From Pseudosulfitobacter pseudonitzschiae (GTDB lineage: Bacteria; Pseudomonadota; Alphaproteobacteria; Rhodobacterales; Rhodobacteraceae), in NCBI RefSeq assembly GCF_900129395.1, contig NZ_FQVP01000001.1, positions 372,001 through 436,000 of the forward strand: a stretch of DNA of 64,000 nt. The letters are read 5' to 3'. The stretch's first letter is position 1, and every line of letters begins with the position of its first letter. A program made the translations under genes and the position numbers. Positions 7,502-15,905 of the stretch are shown here, in pieces. The notes beneath the pieces are model-generated. The model did no database searches, was not told where the DNA came from, and saw only the letters and a list, made by a program, of their open reading frames with translations.

Positions 7502-10500
7502 ATGAGCACGCAGAAGATTTCGCTGAATGACCGCTATAATCTTGACCGCGACACGGTGCTGTTGAACGGCACGCAGGCGCTGGTGCGGCTGATGATGATG
7601 CAAAAAGCCCGTGACCGTGCCGCCGGTTTGAACACTGCAGGTCTGGTCACCGGTTATCGCGGATCGCCTCTGGGTGCGGTTGACTTGCAGATGATGCGCG
7701 CGGCCAAACCGCTGGCCGAACATGACGTGACCTTTCAGCCCGGCCTGAACGAAGACCTCGCCGCCACCGCCCTGTGGGGCAGCCAACAGGCCGAGCTGCG
7801 CGGCGAGGGCAAATACGACGGTGTCTTTGGCCTGTGGTACGGCAAGGGGCCGGGGGTGGACCGCTCGGGCGACGTGTTTAAACACGCCAACATGGCGGGC
7901 AGCTCGAAACACGGCGGCGTGCTGGTGGCGATGGGCGACGATCACACCGGTGAATCCTCGACCGTGCTGCACCAGTCCGAATTTGCGCTGCTGGACGCCT
8001 ATATGCCCGTGGTGTCGCCTGCCGGTGTGCAGGAGATCATGGATTATGGCCTCTATGGCTGGGCGCTCAGCCGGTTTTCCGGCCTTTGGGTCGGCCTGAA
8101 AACCATGAAGGACACCATCGAGGCGACCAGCGTCGTCAACGGCAATCCCAACCGTCTGAATTTCGTGGTTCCCGAATTCAACATGCCGAAGGGCGGGCTG
8201 AACATCCGTCTGGTCGACACGCCGGTCGAACAGGAAACCCGCGTCATCGACCACAAACGCTTTGCCGCCGAGGCCTTCAGCCGCGCCAACGGCATGGACA
8301 AGCGTGTCTGGGGCAAGCCGGGGGCCAAGATCGGCTTTGTCGCCGCGGGCAAGAACTGGCTGGACCTGATGCACGCGATGGACCTGCTGCATATTGATGA
8401 AAACGAGGCCGAGCGTCTGGGCATCACCACCTACAAGGTCGGCCAGACCTGGCCGCTGGACATGGACACCTTCCACGAATGGGCCGCCGGGCTGGACCTG
8501 ATCGTCGTCGTCGAGGAAAAGCGCAAGCTGATCGAGGTGCAGATCAAGGAAGCGATTTTTGACGACCGCGACGGCCGCCGCGTCTATGGCTGGCACAAGG
8601 GCGACACATGGGAGCATGGCCGCCGTCTGGAACTGTTCCCGACACGCGGCGCGCTGGACCCGATCCTGATCGCCGAGAAACTGGGCGACATCCTGATCGA
8701 GGAAGGCCGCAACACCGACGGCATCCAGGCGGGGCTGGCGTCCCTGTCCGAGGCACGGCGCAACGACAACGCCCAGGACCTCGCGGCGCGTCTGCCGTAC
8801 TTCTGTTCGGGTTGCCCGCACAACACATCCACCAAACTGCCGGACGGCAGCCGCGCCTATGCCGGCATCGGCTGTCACTATATGGTGCAGTGGATGGACC
8901 GCGGCACCGTCGGCTACACCCACATGGGCGGCGAAGGGGCCAACTGGATCGGCGAGGCGCCGTTTTCCACCACCGATCACGTGTTCCAGAACCTGGGCGA
9001 CGGCACCTACAACCACTCTGGCGTTCAGGCGATCCGCGCCGCCTTGGCGTCCAAGGCAAACATCACCTACAAGATCCTCTACAACGACGCCGTTGCCATG
9101 ACCGGCGGCCAGGCCAACGAGGGCGGCCTGAGCGCCTACAAGATCGTGGACGAGCTGCGCGCCATGGGCGTGCCCACCATCGAAGTCGTCTATGACGAGA
9201 AAGAAGACGTGGACCTGGCCCGTTTCAAGGGCATCCCGACCCACGAGCGGTCCGAACTGGACGCCGTGCAGAAACGCCTGCGCGAGGTCAAAGGCGTCAG
9301 CGCCATCGTCTACATCCAGACCTGCGCCGCCGAGAAACGCCGCCGCCGCAAACGCGGCACATTCCCCGACCCGGACAAGCGCGTGTTCATCAACACCGAC
9401 GTCTGCGAAGGCTGCGGTGATTGCGGCGTGCAATCCAACTGTGTGTCGATCGTGCCCAAGGAAACCGAACTGGGCCGCAAACGCGCCATCGACCAGTCGT
9501 CCTGCAACAAGGATTTCTCCTGCCTCAAGGGGTTCTGCCCGTCCTTCGTGACACTCGAAGGGGCGCAGGTGCGCAAGGACCCGACGACCAAGCTGGACCT
9601 GCCGGACCTGCCAGAACCCACGCTGCCCGCCATTGACGGTACGTTCAACGTGGTCATCACCGGCGTCGGCGGCACCGGTGTCGTCACCGTGGGTGCGGTG
9701 ATGGCCCAGGCCGCGCATATCGACGGCAAGGGTGCCGGCATGATGGAAATGGCCGGTCTCGCGCAAAAGGGCGGGGCGGTGCATATCCATTGCCGCCTGG
9801 CGAACCAACCCGATGACATCACCGCCATCCGCGTCGCCACCGGCGAGGCCGACGCGCTGATCGGCGGCGATCTGGTGGTCAGTGCGGGGGCCAAGACGCT
9901 GGGCCTGACCAGCACTGGGCGCACCGGCGCCGTCGTCAACAGCCACGAGATCATCACCGGCGACTTTACCCGCGACACCGAATTCACCCTGCCTGCCGAC
10001 CGGCTCAAGCTGGCGCTTGAGGCGCGGTTGCAGGACCGCGTGGCGATGTTCGATGCCTCTGACCTGGCCAAGGCGGTGCTGGGCGATTCCATCTATTCCA
10101 ACATGATGCTGATGGGCGCCGCATGGCAGCGCGGCCTGCTGCCGCTGACCCACGCCGCCATCGTCGAGGCGGTCACGCTGAACGGTGCGGCGGTCGAACG
10201 CAACCTGCGCGCGTTCGAAATCGGGCGCTGGGCGGTGCTGTACCCCGATCAGGTGCAAAACATCCTGACGCCCAAGGTCGTGGCCTTGCCCAAGACGCTG
10301 GACGAAAAGATCGCCTATCGCGCCGATCACCTGGTGAAGTATCAGGGCAAGCGGCTGGCCAATCGCTATCGCAAGATGGTCGAAGGCATCGAGGACCGTA
10401 CCGTGCGTGCCGCGGTGGCCGAAGGTTACCACAAGGTGCTGGCTTACAAGGACGAATACGAGGTCGCGCGCCTGCTGCAATCCACCCGCGCCAAGGCCGA

Positions 10501-10921
10501 GGCGGAATTCGATGGCGATTTCACAATGAAATACCACATGGCCCCGCCGGTCCTGACCAAAATGGGCACCGATGGCCGCCCCGTCAAACGCACCTTTGGC
10601 CCGTGGCTGGAAAAACCGCTGGCGGTGATGGCCCGCTTCAAGGGCCTGCGCGGCACGCCGCTGGATGTGTTCGGCTACACGACCGAACGCCGGATGGAAC
10701 GCGCGCTGATCACCCAGTACGAGGCTGACATGAAACAGGTGCTGCCGCTGCTGACCGATGACACCCGCGAGGCCATCGTGGCATTGGCCGAACTGCCCAA
10801 GTCGATCCGTGGCTTTGGTCCGGTGAAACAGGCCAACGAAGCCAAGGCCGCCAAACGGCGCGAGGAACTGCTGGCGGTGATCCGCGCAGGCGGCGGAGAT
10901 ATGGCGAAAGCGGCCGAGTAG
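7502..10921 (+). CDS. Indolepyruvate ferredoxin oxidoreductase, fused alpha-gamma type
   Basis: This is a 1139-residue fused enzyme that oxidatively decarboxylates aryl-pyruvates from aromatic amino acids to aryl-acetyl-CoA, passing electrons to ferredoxin. In order one sees the N-terminal pyruvate-oxidoreductase-like domain, the FCSGCPHNTS motif at about 433 opening the thiamine-diphosphate domain (with GDGTYNHSG), a cysteine-rich segment at about 630-690 (VCEGCGDCGVQSNC and CNKDFSCLKGFCPS) for [4Fe-4S] binding, and the gamma domain starting ITGVGGTGVV at about 718. GGGAGG lies eight bases before the ATG. The product phenylacetyl-CoA would feed the phenylacetate pathway; a PaaG-like gene lies 7.5 kb downstream. 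The family call is sure; substrate choice is inferred. Confidence 0.95.
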   Translation: MSTQKISLNDRYNLDRDTVLLNGTQALVRLMMMQKARDRAAGLNTAGLVTGYRGSPLGAVDLQMMRAAKPLAEHDVTFQPGLNEDLAATALWGSQQAELRGEGKYDGVFGLWYGKGPGVDRSGDVFKHANMAGSSKHGGVLVAMGDDHTGESSTVLHQSEFALLDAYMPVVSPAGVQEIMDYGLYGWALSRFSGLWVGLKTMKDTIEATSVVNGNPNRLNFVVPEFNMPKGGLNIRLVDTPVEQETRVIDHKRFAAEAFSRANGMDKRVWGKPGAKIGFVAAGKNWLDLMHAMDLLHIDENEAERLGITTYKVGQTWPLDMDTFHEWAAGLDLIVVVEEKRKLIEVQIKEAIFDDRDGRRVYGWHKGDTWEHGRRLELFPTRGALDPILIAEKLGDILIEEGRNTDGIQAGLASLSEARRNDNAQDLAARLPYFCSGCPHNTSTKLPDGSRAYAGIGCHYMVQWMDRGTVGYTHMGGEGANWIGEAPFSTTDHVFQNLGDGTYNHSGVQAIRAALASKANITYKILYNDAVAMTGGQANEGGLSAYKIVDELRAMGVPTIEVVYDEKEDVDLARFKGIPTHERSELDAVQKRLREVKGVSAIVYIQTCAAEKRRRRKRGTFPDPDKRVFINTDVCEGCGDCGVQSNCVSIVPKETELGRKRAIDQSSCNKDFSCLKGFCPSFVTLEGAQVRKDPTTKLDLPDLPEPTLPAIDGTFNVVITGVGGTGVVTVGAVMAQAAHIDGKGAGMMEMAGLAQKGGAVHIHCRLANQPDDITAIRVATGEADALIGGDLVVSAGAKTLGLTSTGRTGAVVNSHEIITGDFTRDTEFTLPADRLKLALEARLQDRVAMFDASDLAKAVLGDSIYSNMMLMGAAWQRGLLPLTHAAIVEAVTLNGAAVERNLRAFEIGRWAVLYPDQVQNILTPKVVALPKTLDEKIAYRADHLVKYQGKRLANRYRKMVEGIEDRTVRAAVAEGYHKVLAYKDEYEVARLLQSTRAKAEAEFDGDFTMKYHMAPPVLTKMGTDGRPVKRTFGPWLEKPLAVMARFKGLRGTPLDVFGYTTERRMERALITQYEADMKQVLPLLTDDTREAIVALAELPKSIRGFGPVKQANEAKAAKRREELLAVIRAGGGDMAKAAE

Positions 10922-10946
10922 GGCGCAATCGTCACATTCCTGTAAA

Positions 10947-10990
10947 CAGAGGCGTGTGATACTGGGCTTTGCAGTAATGACACGCCTCTG
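10947..10990. other. Bipartite hairpin in the leader of the acyltransferase gene
   Basis: CAGAGGCGTGT (10947-10957) and its perfect complement (10980-10990) enclose an inner hairpin ACTG-GGCTTTG-CAGT. No T-run follows, so it may be a weak terminator for the oxidoreductase gene or a structured leader. Confidence 0.5.
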
Positions 10991-11005
10991 GTCACGGAGA
11001 TGACA

Positions 11006-11884
11006 ATGGCCCCGTCCAAGCGCGCAATCGCGCGTGACATCACCTATTCCCATTCGGCCACGTCCCGCAGTGGCCGGGCCGTGATCCGCCTGATCGAGAA
11101 CTCGACCGGCCGGCTGAACCTGATCCGCCGCGCCGACGGCTACCAGGACGAGGTCGCGGCGGGGCGCGATTTCTGGTCGGTGATCGTGGAACGCTACGGG
11201 CTGACGCTGGACGTCGTGGGCGGCGCGTTGGACAATATCCCGCGCACCGGCCCGCTGATCCTGATCGCCAACCACCCTTACGGCATTCTCGACGGCCTGA
11301 TGATGGGACATATCCTGTCCGTCATGCGGGGCGATTTCCGCATCATGGCGAATGCGGTCTTCAACCGTGCCGAAGAGTTGAACCGCGTGCTGCTGCCCAT
11401 CAGCTTTGACCAAAGCCGCGCCGCGCTGGCGCTGAACATCGAAACCCGCCGCACCGCGTTGCGCTTTTTGTCCGAGGGCGGGGCCATCGGCATTTTCCCC
11501 GGTGGCACGGTCAGCACGGCGGCCCGACCGTTCTCGCGCCCCATGGACCCGCGCTGGCGCAGCTTTACCGCGCGGATGGTGGCCAAATCGGGGGCAACGG
11601 TGGTGCCGCTTTACTTTGACGGGCACACCAGCCGCCTGTTCCAATTGGCCAGCCACATGCACAACACCCTGCGGCTGGGCCTGCTGATCAAGGAGTTCCG
11701 CAAACGCGTCGACACACCCGTGCGCGTGGTCGTCGGCACCCCCTTGGGACGCGACGTGCTGGACCCTTTGGCCGGAGACAGCAAACAGATGATGGATTTC
11801 CTGCGCAAAGCGACGTATGACCTCAATCCAGATCCGGTCAAACACTTTGACCTGGGCTATGAATTCGAGGAACGGCACCGCTGA
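11006..11884 (+). CDS. Lysophospholipid acyltransferase family protein (PlsC-like)
   Basis: This is a 292-residue member of the glycerol-phosphate/lysophospholipid acyltransferase superfamily. The catalytic block is ANHPYGILDG at about residue 87-96, an HX5D variant of the usual HX4D that I recall as typical of this subfamily; the second block FPGGTVST is at about 163 and a further basic block follows. No clear membrane helix is seen. The ATG at 11000 overlaps the GGAG site, so the second ATG at 11006 (spacing six) is the better start. It probably acylates a phospholipid or aminolipid precursor at the inner membrane. The exact substrate cannot be told. Confidence 0.85.
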   Translation: MAPSKRAIARDITYSHSATSRSGRAVIRLIENSTGRLNLIRRADGYQDEVAAGRDFWSVIVERYGLTLDVVGGALDNIPRTGPLILIANHPYGILDGLMMGHILSVMRGDFRIMANAVFNRAEELNRVLLPISFDQSRAALALNIETRRTALRFLSEGGAIGIFPGGTVSTAARPFSRPMDPRWRSFTARMVAKSGATVVPLYFDGHTSRLFQLASHMHNTLRLGLLIKEFRKRVDTPVRVVVGTPLGRDVLDPLAGDSKQMMDFLRKATYDLNPDPVKHFDLGYEFEERHR

Positions 11885-11923
11885 GCAGATCACTGGTGCC
11901 TTGGGAATGCGGGCTAACGCGCT

Positions 11924-12733
11924 ATGGCAATTGGTGTTTTTGACAGTGGTTTGGGCGGTCTGACCGTTCTGGAAGCAGCGCAAAAGCGGCTGCCGGACGT
12001 TGATTTCATCTATCTCGCCGACAGCGCCCATGCGCCTTATGGCGTGCGCACCGCCGATGACATCTACAACCTGACCACCGCTGCCGTGCAACGCCTGTTC
12101 GATGCGGGCTGCGATCTGGTGATTCTGGCCTGCAACACCGCCTCGGCCGCCGCCCTGCGCCGGATGCAGGAGGGCTGGGTGCCCGAAGGCAAGCGCGTGC
12201 TCGGCGTATTCGTGCCGCTGATCGAGGCGATGACCGAACGGCAGTGGGGCGACAATTCCCCGCCGCGCGAGGTTGCCGTGAAACACGTGGCCCTCTTCGC
12301 CACCCCCGCCACCGTCAGCAGCCGCGCGTTTCAGCGCGAACTGGCCTTTCGCGCCATCGGTGTTGACGTCGAGGCGCAGGCCTGCGGTGGCGTGGTGGAT
12401 GCCATTGAGGACGGCGACATGATCCTGGCCGAGGCGCTGGTGCGCTCCCACGTGGACGCGCTGAAACGCAAGATGCCCCATCCGCAAGCCGCGATCCTGG
12501 GTTGCACCCACTACCCGCTGATGCAGGACGTGTTCCAGCAGGCGCTGGGCGCGGACGTGCAGGTCTATTCCCAGGCCAACCTGGTGGGCGAAAGCCTGGC
12601 CGATTACCTGACCCGTCACCCTGACAAGATGGGCACCGGCACATCGGCCTATCTGACCACGGGCGACCCCAAACGGGTCAGCGACCGCGCGGTGCAATTC
12701 ATGCGACGACAAATCACCTTTGTCTCTGCCTGA
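11924..12733 (+). CDS. murI: Glutamate racemase
   Basis: This is a 269-residue MurI that makes D-glutamate for peptidoglycan. The N-terminal [10 protein letters not shown] is at residues 6-15 and the two catalytic cysteines are in ACNTAS (Cys70) and GCTHYPL (Cys194), as expected for cofactor-free racemases. The ribosome site before the ATG at 11924 is weak. The gene sits 39 bases behind the acyltransferase gene and 36 before argC in a rightward run. Confidence 0.95.
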   Translation: MAIGVFDSGLGGLTVLEAAQKRLPDVDFIYLADSAHAPYGVRTADDIYNLTTAAVQRLFDAGCDLVILACNTASAAALRRMQEGWVPEGKRVLGVFVPLIEAMTERQWGDNSPPREVAVKHVALFATPATVSSRAFQRELAFRAIGVDVEAQACGGVVDAIEDGDMILAEALVRSHVDALKRKMPHPQAAILGCTHYPLMQDVFQQALGADVQVYSQANLVGESLADYLTRHPDKMGTGTSAYLTTGDPKRVSDRAVQFMRRQITFVSA

Positions 12734-12769
12734 ACACCATTCCCACATCCTTAATATACGAGGTCTGAC

Positions 12770-13798
12770 ATGACCCATTCTGTCGCAATTCTGGGGGCCA
12801 GCGGTTACACTGGCGCCGAACTGATCCGGCTGATTGCCGAACATCCGTCCATTGAAATCAAGGCCTTGGGCGCGTTCTCCAAGGCCGGCCAAAAGCTGGC
12901 CGAGGTGTTCCCGCACCTGCGCCATCTGGACCTGCCCGATATGGTGGCCTTCGACACCATCGACTGGTCGGGCATCGACCTGTGCTTTTGCGCGCTGCCC
13001 CACAAGACCAGCCAGGAGGTCATCCGCGACCTGCCCAAAACGCTGAAAATCGTCGACCTCAGCGCCGATTTCCGGCTGCGCGATCCGGCGGAGTATAAGA
13101 AATGGTACGGCAACGACCACGCCGCCATCGAAATGCAGTCCGAAGCGGTGTACGGCCTGACCGAATTCTACCGCGACGACATCGCCGCCGCACGGCTGGT
13201 GGCGGGCACGGGCTGTAATGCGGCCACCGGGCAGTTCGCCCTGCGCCCGCTGATCGCCGCCGGTGTGATCGGGCTGGACGACATCATCATGGACCTGAAA
13301 TGCGCGGTGTCCGGCGCGGGCCGGTCGCTCAAGGAAAACCTGCTGCACGCCGAGCTGAGCGAAGGCTATCACGCCTATTCCGTCGGCGGCACGCACCGGC
13401 ACCTGGGTGAGTTCGACCAGGAGTTTTCCAAACTCGCAGGCCGCCCGGTGCAGGTGCAATTCACCCCGCACCTGATCCCCGCCAACCGCGGCATTCTGGC
13501 CACCTGCTATGTCTCGGGCGACGCCGACGCCGTGCACGCCGCGCTGGCAGCGGCCTACGAAAACGAACCGTTCATCCACGTCCTGCCACAGGGCGAGGCC
13601 CCCAGCACCCGCCACATTCGCGGCAGCAACTTCTGCCACATCGGCGTGGTCGCCGACCGCATCGCAGGCCGCTGCATCGTGATCGCGGCCCTCGACAACC
13701 TGACCAAGGGCTCCAGCGGACAGGCGCTGCAAAACGCCAACCTGATGCTGGGCCTGCCGGAAACCGCCGGCCTGATGATGGCACCGCTGTTTCCCTGA
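12770..13798 (+). CDS. argC: N-acetyl-gamma-glutamyl-phosphate reductase
   Basis: This is a 342-residue ArgC, the NADPH-dependent third enzyme of arginine synthesis, acting in the cytosol. The nucleotide motif [13 protein letters not shown] is at residues 9-21 and the active-site cysteine is Cys149 in AGTGCNAATG. A conserved histidine region (GGTHRHLGE) follows near residue 205. GAGG stands eight bases before the ATG at 12770. No other arg gene is near, so it is placed by chromosomal context rather than pathway clustering. Confidence 0.96.
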   Translation: MTHSVAILGASGYTGAELIRLIAEHPSIEIKALGAFSKAGQKLAEVFPHLRHLDLPDMVAFDTIDWSGIDLCFCALPHKTSQEVIRDLPKTLKIVDLSADFRLRDPAEYKKWYGNDHAAIEMQSEAVYGLTEFYRDDIAAARLVAGTGCNAATGQFALRPLIAAGVIGLDDIIMDLKCAVSGAGRSLKENLLHAELSEGYHAYSVGGTHRHLGEFDQEFSKLAGRPVQVQFTPHLIPANRGILATCYVSGDADAVHAALAAAYENEPFIHVLPQGEAPSTRHIRGSNFCHIGVVADRIAGRCIVIAALDNLTKGSSGQALQNANLMLGLPETAGLMMAPLFP

Positions 13799-13909
13799 CC
13801 GGGCCGACGGGGTGCGACGATAGTACCAAGCGGCGCGCGTTGATTGGCGCGCCGTTCGGGGCTAAATACCCCTGAACCCTTTCCGATCCGGAAAGCAGGC
13901 GGAGTCGCG

Positions 13910-14353
13910 ATGAAAAGCCTCAAGAAACAAAGGCGCATCCAGATCATACTGGTCACAGCCGTGGCGCTGGCCATCAGCACCGCGCTGATCGGCTATGCTA
14001 TGCGCGACGGCATCAACTTCTTCCGCGCGCCCAGCCAGGTCATGGCCGACCCGCCGGGGCCTGGGGAAGTGTTCCGCATCGGCGGGCTGGTGGCCACCGG
14101 CACCCTGCAACGCGGGCAGGGCGAGGTGATCCGCTTCGAGGTGACCGACGGCGGCGCATCCGTACCGGTGGTGTTCAGCGGCGTCCTGCCGGACCTCTTC
14201 GCCGAGGATCAGGGCATGGTTGGCACCGGCCGCTACGTGAATGGCGTGTTCGAAGCCTCTGAAATCCTTGCCAAACACGACGAAACCTACATGCCCAAAG
14301 AAGTCGTGGACGCGCTGAAGGAACAAGGCGTCTACAAAGACCCCGAGGGCTGA
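13910..14353 (+). CDS. ccmE: Cytochrome c maturation heme chaperone CcmE
   Basis: This is a 147-residue periplasmic heme chaperone. An N-terminal membrane anchor spans about residues 10-29, and the heme-binding motif is seen as KHDETY with His123, which binds heme covalently, and Tyr127. GGAG lies five bases before MKSLKK at 13910; the open frame upstream lacks a ribosome site. CcmE hands heme to CcmF, whose gene lies 1.5 kb downstream; the two are separated by a lysis cassette and a repeat. ccmABCD and ccmG are not in the window. Confidence 0.95.
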   Translation: MKSLKKQRRIQIILVTAVALAISTALIGYAMRDGINFFRAPSQVMADPPGPGEVFRIGGLVATGTLQRGQGEVIRFEVTDGGASVPVVFSGVLPDLFAEDQGMVGTGRYVNGVFEASEILAKHDETYMPKEVVDALKEQGVYKDPEG

Positions 14354-14376
14354 GCGCACGCTCGCCTCAGCTTGCG

Positions 14377-14384
14377 TTAACCAT
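14377..14384 (+). promoter_or_regulatory. Candidate CtrA box before the lysis cassette
   Basis: The octamer TTAACCAT lies 52 bases before the endolysin start. It matches the half-site form bound by the cell-cycle regulator CtrA in Caulobacter. CtrA is known to be needed for GTA lysis gene expression in Rhodobacter capsulatus; binding here is inference from one octamer. Confidence 0.4.
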
Positions 14385-14428
14385 TTTCAACCCAGTCTCT
14401 GCGCCAGATGCAGCAGCAGGGGTTGGAC

Positions 14429-15040
14429 ATGCAAACCGTCAGAGACATCGCAAATGAAATCGTCGCCCGCGAGGGTGGCTATGTGAACGATCCCGACGAT
14501 CCGGGCGGGGCGACCAAATTCGGCGTGACCATCCACACCATGCGGCGCTTGGGGCTGGATCTGGACGCCGACGGTGACGTTGACGCCGACGACGTGCAAC
14601 GGCTGACACGGGTGCAGGCGGTCGACATCTTTATCCGCCACTATTTTGAACGCCCCCTGATCGCGGAACTGCCCAGCGGCCTGCACGCGACGGTGTTCGA
14701 TATGTACGTCAACGCCGGCGCCAATGCCGTGCGCATCCTGCAACGGCTGCTGTGCGAGATGGGGCACAGCGTGGCCGTGGACGGCGCGCTGGGGCCGCAG
14801 TCGATCAAGGCGGCGCACGCAGCCTACAATCAAGCCCCGCAGGCCATGGTCGACGCCTACGGCATCGCGCGCCGCAACTATTACTTTCGCATCGCCGACC
14901 GCCGCCCTGCCAGCCGCAAATACGCCCGCACACGGGCCGGCGGCAAAGGCGGCTGGATCAAGCGGGCCGAGGAATTCATCAGCGCGGCCTATCACATGAC
15001 AACAGCAGAATTTAACGCACGGGTGGCGGTATGGGGATGA
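14429..15040 (+). CDS. Endolysin, glycoside hydrolase family 108, GTA-lysis type
   Basis: This is a 203-residue peptidoglycan muramidase of the GH108 family. The catalytic motif REGGYVND is at residues 14-21 with Glu15, followed by DPGGATKFGVT and a C-terminal peptidoglycan-binding-like part (VDGALGPQSIKAAHA). No signal peptide is seen, so export through a holin is expected; the holin gene overlaps its last ten bases. An ATG at 14408 is possible, but AGGGG eight bases before 14429 favours the later start. The pair resembles the GTA lysis endolysin and holin of Rhodobacter capsulatus, which lie apart from the GTA structural genes. No phage structural gene is near. Confidence 0.88.
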   Translation: MQTVRDIANEIVAREGGYVNDPDDPGGATKFGVTIHTMRRLGLDLDADGDVDADDVQRLTRVQAVDIFIRHYFERPLIAELPSGLHATVFDMYVNAGANAVRILQRLLCEMGHSVAVDGALGPQSIKAAHAAYNQAPQAMVDAYGIARRNYYFRIADRRPASRKYARTRAGGKGGWIKRAEEFISAAYHMTTAEFNARVAVWG

Positions 15041-15603
15041 TGGAGCGGATGTTTGGCCTGTTGTTCGGCAACGGCGGCAATGTGGTGCGCGACACGGTCG
15101 AAGTGTTCCGCGAAAACGCCGAGGCCGGCAGCGCCCGCGCCCATGAGGTGCAGGTGCAGGCGATGCAACAGTTCGGCGCGGAATATGCGGTGGCGCGGCA
15201 GGGGTGGTTCGACCGCTTTGTCGACGGGCTGAACCGCCTGCCGCGTCCCTTGCTGGCCTTTGGCACGCTGGGCCTGTTCGTCGCGGCCATGGTCGAGCCG
15301 CTGTGGTTCGCCGAGCGGATGCAGGGCATCGCGCTGGTGCCCGAACCGCTGTGGTGGCTGCTGGGGGTGATCGTGTCCTTCTATTTCGGCGCGCGCCATC
15401 AGGTCAAAGCGCAGGAATTCCAGCGCCAGATCGTCGGCACCATGGCCCATGTGCCGCAGGTCATGGACAACATCCGCGCCTTGCGCACCTTGCGCGCCGA
15501 CAGCGTCGGCGTCGCCGACACCGGCAACGACGCCCGCCTGACCACGGCGGCGATCCTGCCGGACCGCAACGCGGCGCTGGAGGTCTGGAAACGGGCGGCT
15601 TAG
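15031..15603 (+). CDS. Holin of the 3TM GTA-release family
   Basis: This is a 190-residue protein. An amphipathic N-terminal half is followed by two clear hydrophobic segments at about residues 72-90 and 105-120 (RPLLAFGTLGLFVAAMV and WWLLGVIVSFYFGAR) and a soluble tail. This matches the family described as holin of 3TMs for gene-transfer release. It would permeabilise the inner membrane so that the endolysin reaches the wall. Its start overlaps the endolysin end by ten bases, indicating translational coupling. The first two methionines (GMM) leave the exact start open by two codons. Confidence 0.88.
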   Translation: MGMMERMFGLLFGNGGNVVRDTVEVFRENAEAGSARAHEVQVQAMQQFGAEYAVARQGWFDRFVDGLNRLPRPLLAFGTLGLFVAAMVEPLWFAERMQGIALVPEPLWWLLGVIVSFYFGARHQVKAQEFQRQIVGTMAHVPQVMDNIRALRTLRADSVGVADTGNDARLTTAAILPDRNAALEVWKRAA

Positions 15604-15615
15604 GCTAGCCTCAAC

Positions 15616-15797
15616 CACCAAAGCCCGGATTCAAGGCACGCAGTGCCGCCGGGCAGCGCCCGACCGCCCCATGGGCGGGCGCTTACTCACCGTAGCGCGG
15701 TTCATCATCCCCACGCCAAAGCATAGAAATTAAGTGGCACCCACCAACGGCGTGATGCCCACCCGCGGTCAGGCGCTGCCCTCTGTGGCAAGGTCAC
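15616..15797 (+). repeat. Dispersed intergenic repeat family B, copy 1
   Basis: This 182-base element fills most of the 302-base gap between the holin gene and ccmF. It matches 19221-19508 in direct orientation, sharing the left part (CACCAAAGCCCGGA onward) and right part (to AAGGTCAC or TAGGTCAC). Its centre is a hairpin of GCGCCCGACCGCCC against GGGCGGGCGC. It contains TTAAGTGGCA at 15730-15739, shared with family A. No coding frame is seen. The 108 bases between it and ccmF must hold any ccmF promoter. Confidence 0.85.
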
Positions 15798-15905
15798 GCA
15801 GAGCCACCCGGTAATCTGAACGCCCCCCACACATCCCATGCGACACAATGACGACGCCCCCCACTGGCGATTGTGAGGCGACGCCAGCGGGCCTATAAGG
15901 TCCGC

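Noticed and set aside
7454-13732. Very long leftward open frame (over 2000 codons) opposite the oxidoreductase-to-argC block
   Set aside because: It runs antisense through several well-conserved genes, lacks a ribosome site and domain content, and arises from high GC with biased third positions.
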